Assembly (NCBI GenBank): GCA_937872325.1
Contig: CALMSN010000183.1
Coordinates: 1-59,596, forward strand
Reading direction: 5' to 3'
Length of the DNA: 59,596 bases
Source of the DNA: an uncultured Xanthobacter sp.
GTDB taxonomy: Bacteria > Pseudomonadota > Alphaproteobacteria > Rhizobiales > Xanthobacteraceae
Shown here piece after piece: positions 17,555 to 29,173 of this stretch; within the stretch, counting starts at the first letter, position 1, and every line of letters starts with the position of its first letter. The position numbers and the translations under genes were made by a program. Below the pieces are notes generated by a model, which was not told where the DNA came from, made no database searches, and was given only the letters and a program-made list of their open reading frames with translations.

Positions 17555-18038
17555 TCATCTTTCGCGTTCGGTCGGCGCCGAGCGCGCCCGAAGCATATCG
17601 ATGAGCGTGCGCAATCCTCCGGAAAGATGGCGGCGGCTTGGGTAGTAGAGGAACAGGTCGTCCGCGACCGGGCACCACTCCTCCAGGCACCTCAGCAGGG
17701 CGCCTGTCTCGATATGCGACCTGACGCGATCCTCTCAGACGAACGCCAAGCCGCAGCCTTGCAGGGCCGCTTCGACCATCAATTCCTGGCTGTCCAGTGT
17801 AACCGGCCGTCGACTGCAACGGCGACCGTCTGATGGCCGCGCTCAAATTCCCAATTATACATCCGGTTGCTCGGATACCGGTATCGGATGCAGTCATGAT
17901 GTTGCAGATCATACGGTGTTAGTGGTTGCGCGCGACCCCGAAAGTAGGCCGGCGACCCAACGACTGCAAAGCGCTGGCCGAACCGGATGCGAACGGCGAT
18001 CACGTCAGCGCCGCGAAGCGCTTCCGGAGCGAGCCCGA
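17555..18038 (-). pseudogene. LysR-family regulator, C-terminal remnant cut off at the CRISPR array
   Basis: Read on the minus strand from the array edge, the sequence encodes the second half of a LysR effector domain. It begins EALRGADVIAVRIRFGQRFA, continues VVGSPAYFRGRAQPLTPYDL and QHHDCIRYRYPS, and then needs one frameshift (near 17805-17815) to go on as VTLDSQELMVEAALQGCGLAFV. An in-frame TGA follows, then EDRVRSHIETGALLRC and DDLFLYYPSRRHLSGGLRTL, to a TGA at 17555. The DNA-binding half is absent, because the first CRISPR repeat starts exactly where the gene should continue. The gene is dead in three ways: 5' loss, frameshift and stop. Confidence 0.8.
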
Positions 18039-23223
<5,185 letters not shown>

Positions 23224-23407
23224 CGTCCCATCTCTAACATCTGGAACCAAAATAGAAAATTCCTCCACATGCGCGATCCTGCTGGCTGAGCGGCGCGGGA
23301 CTGCAAGGTGGATGTCTCGCTCAGGACAAAGCACTGCGATCCGAACGGGATATCGGCTGCGCGAACCCCACGGGCACCACGTGCGCGCTTGGGGTTCGCG
23401 CGGCCAC
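23224..23407 (-). promoter_or_regulatory. CRISPR leader
   Basis: The 184 bp between the cas2 stop and the newest repeat is the leader, read on the minus strand. The part next to the array is relatively A/T-rich (GAATTTTCTATTTTGG, then TTAGAGATGGGACG up to the repeat). Nearer cas2 there is a perfect 12-bp inverted repeat, GCGCGAACCCCA (23359-23370) and TGGGGTTCGCGC (23390-23401), with a 19-nt loop. This could stop cas transcription before the array or bind a factor. No T run follows it. Confidence 0.75.
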
Positions 23408-23698
23408 TCAGAACAGCAAGGGGCCGTCAAGATCCAGGACAGGCTTGGCGCCTACATGTTCGACCCGTCGTCTGCCTTCCGCACCGAGCTTGTAGAAACG
23501 CAGACTGTCGGTCGTGGCATCGATTTCAGCGATTAACCGAGCCCTAAGAGCAACCCATTGCGAAGGGTCGACTTCGCATTCAAATACGGAGTTCTGCACG
23601 CGTTGACCATAGTCGAGGCATGCCCGCGCCACGCGGCGAAGCCGCCGGCGACCTGCTGCGGTCTCGGTGGAGACGTCATAGGCAACCAGCATCAGCAT
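23408..23698 (-). CDS. cas2: CRISPR-associated endoribonuclease-fold protein Cas2
   Basis: The 96-residue product starts MLMLVAYDVSTETAAGRRRL, the first strand of the Cas2 ferredoxin fold with the conserved Asp (D8). It ends with the I-C typical C-terminal strand. With Cas1 it forms the integrase that inserts spacers beside the leader. The start is 3 bp after the cas1 stop. Length is normal for the I-C form. Confidence 0.95.
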   Translation of the reverse strand: MLMLVAYDVSTETAAGRRRLRRVARACLDYGQRVQNSVFECEVDPSQWVALRARLIAEIDATTDSLRFYKLGAEGRRRVEHVGAKPVLDLDGPLLF

Positions 23699-23701
23699 GC
23701 A

Positions 23702-24742
23702 TCATTTCCAGATGAAACCGGGATAGCCATCAAGGTCACCGCGCAGATGGCGGGCAAGAAGCTGCGCCTGCACATACGCCACAAGACCCAGCGGCATCGC
23801 CTCGTCCAGGAAGGGATGGGTCAGTTCATCCCGCTTGCGTTCCTGCCATGCCACCAGTACCCGCTTACGCGCCTCGTCGGTCAGGCGCACGCCGCCGGCA
23901 TCCTCAACCAGAAAGTCCCCCGGCTCGAGTTGCCGACGGTTGATGAGACTCAACATCAGCCGATCCGCAAGTACGGGTCGCAATTCCTCCATCAGGTCCA
24001 AAGCAAGGCTGGCGCGGCCGGGCCGATCAGCATGGAGGAAGCCCACTTGGGGATCGAGCCCATGGGCTTCCAGAGCAGACCGGCAATCATGGCCGAGCAA
24101 GGCATAAAGGAACGACAGCAAGGCGTTGACCCGGTCGAGCGGCGGCCGGCGCGAGCGGCCGCCGAAGACGAAGGCGGGATCGTCGTTCCGCAGGAGATAA
24201 TTGAAGCAGCCGAAATAGATCTGCGCCGCCTCACCCTCCAGCCCGCGCAACAGGTCCACCTCCGATGCGACGAGTGTGCGACGGGCGACATCCGTGAGCC
24301 GCCGTTCGGCCGCTTCCAGCGCTTCCCGGCCGCCCGCCGGCACAGTGCCGCCATGATCGCGCAGAGCGCGGCGGATGACGGTGCGCTGATTAGCGGCCTT
24401 TGCCGCCACGATGCCACGTACAATCGGGACGGCGCGCGCAGGGGTGTCCGCTATACGGAATTGGGTCCGCCGCAGCAGAACGTTGCCGGTGCGCGGTCCC
24501 TCGACGCGGGCCAGGAAGCGGCCATTCGGATCAAGGTGCGACACCGTGACCCCAGCCTCAGCGCAGGCCGCGAGCAGAGCCGGCGACGCACCCGGTCGGC
24601 CGAAACTGACCACACCGTCCAGCATGTGAAGGGGCGCGCGACCGCGCTCGGCGCCATCCACCTCGACCACGAGATTGGCGCCGTCCTTTCTCAGCCAGGA
24701 GTCCTCGCTCGTGACGTAGATGGTGTTGAGCATACGCCGCAT
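23702..24742 (-). CDS. cas1: CRISPR-associated integrase Cas1, type I-C
   Basis: The 346-residue product contains the Cas1 metal site: Glu in LEGEAAQIYFGCFNYLL, His in GFLHADRPGRASLALDLMEE, and the following acidic residues of that helix. It cuts and joins protospacer DNA at the first repeat. ATG 24742 is used because GAGG stands 5 bp before it. A GTG one codon earlier and an ATG three codons later are alternatives. The gene starts 7 bp after the cas4 stop. Confidence 0.96.
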   Translation of the reverse strand: MRRMLNTIYVTSEDSWLRKDGANLVVEVDGAERGRAPLHMLDGVVSFGRPGASPALLAACAEAGVTVSHLDPNGRFLARVEGPRTGNVLLRRTQFRIADTPARAVPIVRGIVAAKAANQRTVIRRALRDHGGTVPAGGREALEAAERRLTDVARRTLVASEVDLLRGLEGEAAQIYFGCFNYLLRNDDPAFVFGGRSRRPPLDRVNALLSFLYALLGHDCRSALEAHGLDPQVGFLHADRPGRASLALDLMEELRPVLADRLMLSLINRRQLEPGDFLVEDAGGVRLTDEARKRVLVAWQERKRDELTHPFLDEAMPLGLVAYVQAQLLARHLRGDLDGYPGFIWK

Positions 24743-24749
24743 CACAGCC

Positions 24750-25403
24750 TCACTTCTCGAGCCTTACGGCCAGCCATCGCGCGACCGAGGGGGGCTTTTC
24801 CAGCCGGGACGGCTGGCACAACGCCTCTAGCGAGCAGCGCCGGCACCCCGGCATGTGGACCGGAGCCGGCGTGACCTCAGACACGATCATGGCACCGGCC
24901 GCTGCAGCCGTGCGGCCTGTCAGCGCCCGCAGGTCGTCGTCGAACGCCACCCTCTGGCGGCGACGGGTCTCGCCATAGAAAAGCGCGCCCTCGGGCACCG
25001 TCACCCCAAATGCCTCTTCGAGGCAGATCGCCTGGGCGCAGAGTTGGACCTCATCCGCCCGGTGCGCCTTCGGCTTGCCCCGCTTGTATTCTACGGGAAA
25101 TGGACGGACGTCCTTGCCAAGCTGGTTCCCGTGGAACTCCACCACATCGGCCTTGCCCGTCACCCTGAGCGCCACGGAGCGCAGGGCCACGCTCCGGGCT
25201 ATGCGCACACCTGGGCGGGTTTCGGATCGCCCGGAATCAGCCTGCTCGTGCAGCAACCGTCCTTCCGCCGTGGCGGCATCCTCGGCCCAGAGCTGCTCCA
25301 AATGGATGAGCGCGCACTGGCGCGGGCAGAACAGATAATGCTGCAGCGCCGACAGCGGGATCAGCGCATCCTCCGTCTCGCTGTCGATAATGGCGGCGGC
25401 CAT
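24750..25403 (-). CDS. cas4: CRISPR-associated exonuclease Cas4
   Basis: A 217-residue RecB-like nuclease. Iron-sulfur ligands are expected from C26 (FCPRQCALIHLEQLW) and the C-terminal CRRCSLEALC. The nuclease core is visible as GKADVVEFHG and VEYKRGKPK, followed by QLCAQAICLEEAFG (QxxxY region). In type I-C systems Cas4 trims prespacers and selects the TTC PAM with Cas1-Cas2. Twelve bases separate it from cas7. Confidence 0.94.
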   Translation of the reverse strand: MAAAIIDSETEDALIPLSALQHYLFCPRQCALIHLEQLWAEDAATAEGRLLHEQADSGRSETRPGVRIARSVALRSVALRVTGKADVVEFHGNQLGKDVRPFPVEYKRGKPKAHRADEVQLCAQAICLEEAFGVTVPEGALFYGETRRRQRVAFDDDLRALTGRTAAAAGAMIVSEVTPAPVHMPGCRRCSLEALCQPSRLEKPPSVARWLAVRLEK

Positions 25404-25414
25404 GGATGCCGCTT

Positions 25415-26356
25415 CTACGGCTCGAGGATCTCAATGCCGTCCGGCAGGGCACCTCGCTCGATGGTGATGGCGTAATCCTCGAAGCTGCGTGGCGGGGGCG
25501 CGTTATCGAGGCGCTCGTCACCGGGCTTATATTTCTCGCCCCGGAACATCCGCCAGGTCTCGACGCGGTCGAACAATCCGCTTGCCTGTGCATTGCCGAG
25601 GGCGGAGGCGTGACGGAAGACGATGAGCTTGCGCGTCGCCATCTCGCCACGCGCGGCGGAGCGGTCGTGCTCGAACATGTTCGCGAGCGCCTCGAACAGA
25701 AGGGCGAGATCGGCATCGGAAAAGCCCGTGCCCTTGACGGGGTGGGAAGCAAGGGGAGCCGAAACATAGCCGTGGGCGCGATAGAGCCCGTAGGGCACGA
25801 TGTGCTTGCGGCCCATGGTGCGCCCGCCCTTGGCATCCGCGTCGGCCTCCGTCGTCGCGGCAAGTCGGGTAATGGAGATTTCAAGCGGCAGGATCGGCTC
25901 CACCGAACGAGCGAAGTTGATCTGCACCGGACCGCGCACTTGGCCGGCATTGACACCGGTGGTCATCACCGCGCCAAAGCTGCGGATGTCCCAGAAGTTC
26001 GCGCACATCCAGCGGGTCAGCTCGCGGGCCTTGGCGTCGTCCTTCGGACCCTTCTTGAGTTCATCCGCCTTGGTTACTTCGGGCATCACCGCAGCCCAGG
26101 CGCGCTTGTGCTCGTTATTGAGGGTCGCACCGTCGCGCATGTAGATCTCGTGGCCGGGGGCATCGGGCCGCGCCAGCGCCACGTAATTGCGGATCTTGCG
26201 CTTCAGCGCGACATCGGAGACCAGCCCCTGGTTGGTCTCCGGATCGAGGCGCGGCATGTTGCCGGCATCGGGGTCTCCGTTCGGATTCCCGTTGATGACG
26301 TCGAAGAAGAGTACGAATTCGTGCCGCCGCGAGAGGCCGGTCGATTCACTCGTCAT
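25415..26356 (-). CDS. cas7: Cascade backbone protein Cas7 (Csd2), type I-C
   Basis: The 313-residue product starts MTSESTGLSRRHEFVLFFDV and contains INGNPNGDPDAGNMPRLDPE, the strongly conserved N-terminal stretch of Csd2. Several copies coat the crRNA spacer. ATG 26356 is preferred; the frame opens 63 bases earlier inside cas8c without family sequence. It overlaps the cas8c stop by 11 bp, so the two are coupled. Confidence 0.95.
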   Translation of the reverse strand: MTSESTGLSRRHEFVLFFDVINGNPNGDPDAGNMPRLDPETNQGLVSDVALKRKIRNYVALARPDAPGHEIYMRDGATLNNEHKRAWAAVMPEVTKADELKKGPKDDAKARELTRWMCANFWDIRSFGAVMTTGVNAGQVRGPVQINFARSVEPILPLEISITRLAATTEADADAKGGRTMGRKHIVPYGLYRAHGYVSAPLASHPVKGTGFSDADLALLFEALANMFEHDRSAARGEMATRKLIVFRHASALGNAQASGLFDRVETWRMFRGEKYKPGDERLDNAPPPRSFEDYAITIERGALPDGIEILEP

Positions 26357-28163
26357 TGGTGGTGTCCTCTGCATCCGTAACGGCGAGCTCAGCCTCGGCC
26401 TCGCGATCGGCGAACTCACCCCTGCGCTGGTGGTAGTAGCCGAGCACGAAGCGGCCCTGTGCCTCGAGCGGAAGCGAGCGCGGCAGGTAGCCGCCGAGAT
26501 GATTGGCGATCTCCTCGACCTCGCGTTCCAGCCAGGCCCCTTTGCCGCCCTTGCGCAGCTTGCCCATATGGTTTTGCGCGCCGCGCATCAGCAGCGGGAA
26601 GACACTCGCCGGCGTGGCCGAGGCCGCACCGAAATAACGGTCGCGAATGGTGGCGTTGATCTTGCCGAGCGCCATGCGCTGCGCCGTCTCGTAGGCGGCG
26701 AACAGGCGGCCGAGTTGATAAGCCGGGTGGGGATTGTCCCTTTCAAGACTCACCGGTGGGTCCTCCTTGGCGAGGTCGAAATTGTCGGATGTCTGCGGGC
26801 CAGCGCTTCGCAGCCGGGCGTCCCGTCTGAGGACAGCCTTGATCACCGCGGCGTGCCAGCCGGTTGAAGGATCGTCACCGGCGCGCACCCGCATGATGGC
26901 TGCCGCAAGCAGAGAACGCGGGTAACGCGTGCCTTCCAACACGGCGCGCGTCACCTCGCCCGCGAGCTGGGGCGGGATGTTCTCATATTTCTCCAGCATC
27001 GCCGTGGTCTTCAACAGCAGCCAGGAGATGGAAGGAGGTCGCTCGCCCCACGGCCGCGGCATGACGGAAAGGTCGCGATAATGCTCTGCCAGGCGCTGTA
27101 CGAAGGCGCCGAAATCGTCGGACAGCCAGTAGCGCACCGACAGCCGCGCGGCATTCGGCGCAAGACCGAGCACATGGAAGCGGGTGCCTGGGCTGAGGCG
27201 GGGATCGAGCATCTCGACCGGGTGCCCCTGCATGACACTTTCGAGCTGCTCGCGGACCTTCCTCGCCTCGTCCGGATCGTCCGGCGGTTCGGCGAAGGCA
27301 GCGAACACGTCTTCCGCCGCCCGCGCTTGCGCCTCGTCGACCGTCTGCGATGTGTCTGCCCAGAACACCACCGTCGCGTCGCCGATGCCGCGCGCAAGGC
27401 GGTTACGGCTGGTGCGCTCCAACATACCGTTCAGTGCCGCACCATAGCGAAAGGCGGCCTCCTGCGAGGTCGGTCCATTCTCGCCCTGCTCCTTGCCATA
27501 GGAAGCGAAGGCATCGAGATTGAACGAGACCAGCGCCGCCCCCGAGGACTGCGCTCCACTGACACCTTTGATGGTGGGATGAAGCCGCTGGGCAATGGAT
27601 AGCCTCCCGGTGACAAGGCAGGGCACAAGTCTGCCTTCGTCTCCGGTCCTTGAGGTCAGCAGCGCATGGGCCGCCGCGCGCTGATGGATGAAGCCGTTTT
27701 CACCCTTGAGGCGAAAGACGATGTTGGCGTCCAGCATGTCTGGATTAAAAGGCGGTGCATCAAAGCCTTCCGGCGCCCAGCCTTCGAGAAAGCGATGCAA
27801 GGCGAGAAGGCCCGGATCGCCAGCGCCTGCGAGCAATTCGATGTGTGTGGTCTTGAAGGCCTCGTGCTCCAGCGCCGTGCGCTTGCCGTCTCCCGCCGTG
27901 CGGCCGAGCACATAGGCGCTTTTATCCCAGAACAGGTTGGGCAGGATGCCGGCGGTTCGTTTCACCGCAGCGGGCACGGAGAGCAATTGCGGAATGAGGC
28001 GCTTGCCGCTCGCCGCCCGAAGGTCGATGACCCCGACCGGCATGCCATCCGGCGCAATCTCGATGGCAAAGCTGATCTTCTCACGAGAGAAGCCCGGCGG
28101 CTCTGCCTCCCCCCGCTCGGCCATGCGGTCGTAATAGCCGTCGAGCGACCGCAGGATGGTCAT
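26346..28163 (-). CDS. cas8c: Cascade large subunit Cas8c (Csd1)
   Basis: The 605-residue product is Csd1, the PAM-recognising large subunit of type I-C Cascade. It begins MTILRSLDGYYDRMAERGEA and contains LFWDKSAYVLG and VSFNLDAFASYGKEQGENGP, both typical of the family. An internal start that makes the small subunit Cas11c is known in I-C systems, and a C-terminal methionine of this frame could serve, but I cannot pick it. The ATG overlaps the cas5c stop (ATGA). Confidence 0.95.
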   Translation of the reverse strand: MTILRSLDGYYDRMAERGEAEPPGFSREKISFAIEIAPDGMPVGVIDLRAASGKRLIPQLLSVPAAVKRTAGILPNLFWDKSAYVLGRTAGDGKRTALEHEAFKTTHIELLAGAGDPGLLALHRFLEGWAPEGFDAPPFNPDMLDANIVFRLKGENGFIHQRAAAHALLTSRTGDEGRLVPCLVTGRLSIAQRLHPTIKGVSGAQSSGAALVSFNLDAFASYGKEQGENGPTSQEAAFRYGAALNGMLERTSRNRLARGIGDATVVFWADTSQTVDEAQARAAEDVFAAFAEPPDDPDEARKVREQLESVMQGHPVEMLDPRLSPGTRFHVLGLAPNAARLSVRYWLSDDFGAFVQRLAEHYRDLSVMPRPWGERPPSISWLLLKTTAMLEKYENIPPQLAGEVTRAVLEGTRYPRSLLAAAIMRVRAGDDPSTGWHAAVIKAVLRRDARLRSAGPQTSDNFDLAKEDPPVSLERDNPHPAYQLGRLFAAYETAQRMALGKINATIRDRYFGAASATPASVFPLLMRGAQNHMGKLRKGGKGAWLEREVEEIANHLGGYLPRSLPLEAQGRFVLGYYHQRRGEFADREAEAELAVTDAEDTTNDE

Positions 28164-28837
28164 GACACGGTGCCCTCGGCGAGGCAGCGTTTCACGTCGA
28201 GCACGCCGCCGATGAGCTGCGCATGAAAGAAGCGCGAGGTCGCATTATCGGCGAAGTCGATGTCGTGGAGCATCCAGCCCAAATCGCGCTCGCGTTGATC
28301 CGGTGGCAGCGTGCTCTCCGGCAGCGGCGCACCGGGTTCGACCAGGGCAAAGTCGGCCACGCACTCGCGGGTGCCGAGGCAGGGGCGATGAAAGCACTGC
28401 CCCGCCGCCGCGCGACGGTTGAACATGCTCAGATGCTTGGCTTCGCTGTCCTCCGCCCCGGCCTTTGCAGTTAGCTCGAAATGCGCCTCGATGACGTAGG
28501 CGACGTCGTTCAGGAACAATGTGGCGCGCTGCTGCCGGTTGTCCTCGACCACGAGGCCGATGCCCGCCGTGGTACGGGCGCGCATGGCGGTCCCGGCGGT
28601 AGCGGCGCTGGCCTTGGCGCCGACCTCGTTTCGCCGGAAGGACTGGAAGCGGATGGGCCTCAGCACATGGATGCTGTCGATGATCCAGCGGATCGCCGGC
28701 TTCCAATGGATCGCCTCGAGAATGCCGCGCGCGGCGGAGGGGGTCATCACGTCATAAGAGACGCGCTCCACCTTCATCTCCGGGCGCGTGAAGCAGGCCC
28801 GTTCGCCCCAGACGTTAAGCCGAACACCATAGGACAT
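28160..28837 (-). CDS. cas5c: Cas5c, crRNA-processing Cascade subunit
   Basis: The 225-residue product starts MSYGVRLNVWGERACFTRPE and has YDVMTPSAARGILEAIHW, the RAMP-fold signature of type I-C Cas5. In I-C it replaces Cas6: it cuts pre-crRNA at the base of the repeat stem and stays on the 5' handle. AAGGGG precedes the ATG. The gap of about 336 bp to cas3 upstream is unusual for an I-C operon and holds the pseudo-crRNA element described here, so cas5c may have its own promoter. Confidence 0.95.
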   Translation of the reverse strand: MSYGVRLNVWGERACFTRPEMKVERVSYDVMTPSAARGILEAIHWKPAIRWIIDSIHVLRPIRFQSFRRNEVGAKASAATAGTAMRARTTAGIGLVVEDNRQQRATLFLNDVAYVIEAHFELTAKAGAEDSEAKHLSMFNRRAAAGQCFHRPCLGTRECVADFALVEPGAPLPESTLPPDQRERDLGWMLHDIDFADNATSRFFHAQLIGGVLDVKRCLAEGTVS

Positions 28838-28916
28838 ACGAATCGCCCCTTGCAGATCAACCTATGCGAGAGCACGAGAGCCGAACAATCAAGTGTCCGA
28901 CGGCATGAAATTGGAT

Positions 28917-28978
28917 CTGGGGGTCTAGTGGCATTACAACGCGCCACAATGTTTCAATCCACGCCCGGTCAGCGTGAC
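28917..28978 (-). ncRNA. crRNA-like RNA with degenerate repeat (CreR/CreA candidate)
   Basis: On the minus strand 28978 to 28951 resembles the array repeat. The last 16 nt, GGGCGTGGATTGAAAC, match the repeat 3' end with one change. The 5' half has diverged but still folds: CACGC pairs with GCGTG around a 7-nt loop, keeping the stem at whose base Cas5c cuts and the GATTGAAAC handle. The next 17 nt, ATTGTGGCGCGTTGTAA (28950-28934), match 15 of 17 positions of a TTC-flanked site at 29138-29122. It is a lone half-repeat inside the cas operon, not part of an array. The 3' end is unknown; the end given assumes a normal 34-nt spacer. Function is inferred from CreR/CreA precedents. Confidence 0.75.
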
Positions 28979-29055
28979 GGAACTGGTATTGGCTCGATGT
29001 GAATCTCAAGCGAACCGTCGGGATGACTCAGAATCGTGATGCGCTGTCGACGCAT
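28969..29055 (-). CDS. 28-codon mini-ORF between the pseudo-crRNA and its target
   Basis: ATG 29055 follows CGGAGG with a 5-base gap, one of the best ribosome binding sites in the window. The product is MRRQRITILSHPDGSLEIHI then EPIPVPSR. Its TGA falls inside the hairpin of the degenerate repeat. The codons after the start are CGU CGA, two Arg codons, the second rare in GC-rich genomes. The CreT toxin of Haloarcula hispanica likewise has tandem rare Arg codons right after its start and acts as RNA by trapping a tRNA. The peptide has no family signature. It may be a CreT-like toxin, a leader peptide, or only translation coupled to processing. Confidence 0.5.
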   Translation of the reverse strand: MRRQRITILSHPDGSLEIHIEPIPVPSR

Positions 29056-29121
29056 GAGAGCCTCCGTTACGTGACCACAAGGCCACTAGGGCGGGGCAAT
29101 ATCAAGCATTGAATACGGCGT

Positions 29122-29141
29122 TTACAACGCACGACAATGAA
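29122..29141 (-). promoter_or_regulatory. Predicted Cascade target site upstream of the mini-ORF
   Basis: On the minus strand TTC (29141-29139, the type I-C PAM) is followed by ATTGTCGTGCGTTGTAA (29138-29122). This matches the pseudo-spacer at 15 of 17 positions, with mismatches only at 6 and 8; position 6 is the flipped-out base in Cascade. Similarity ends after 17 nt, so Cascade could bind and repress but probably not trigger Cas3 cutting. TTGTCG (29137-29132), with TATTCA 16 bp downstream, is a possible promoter that this binding would block. Confidence 0.65.
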
Positions 29142-29173
29142 CTTTGATTTATAAATTGCTGGAATACACACCC

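Noticed and set aside
23359..23401. The leader inverted repeat as an intrinsic terminator of cas2.
   Set aside because: It has a strong stem but no T run on the minus strand, so simple termination is not supported.
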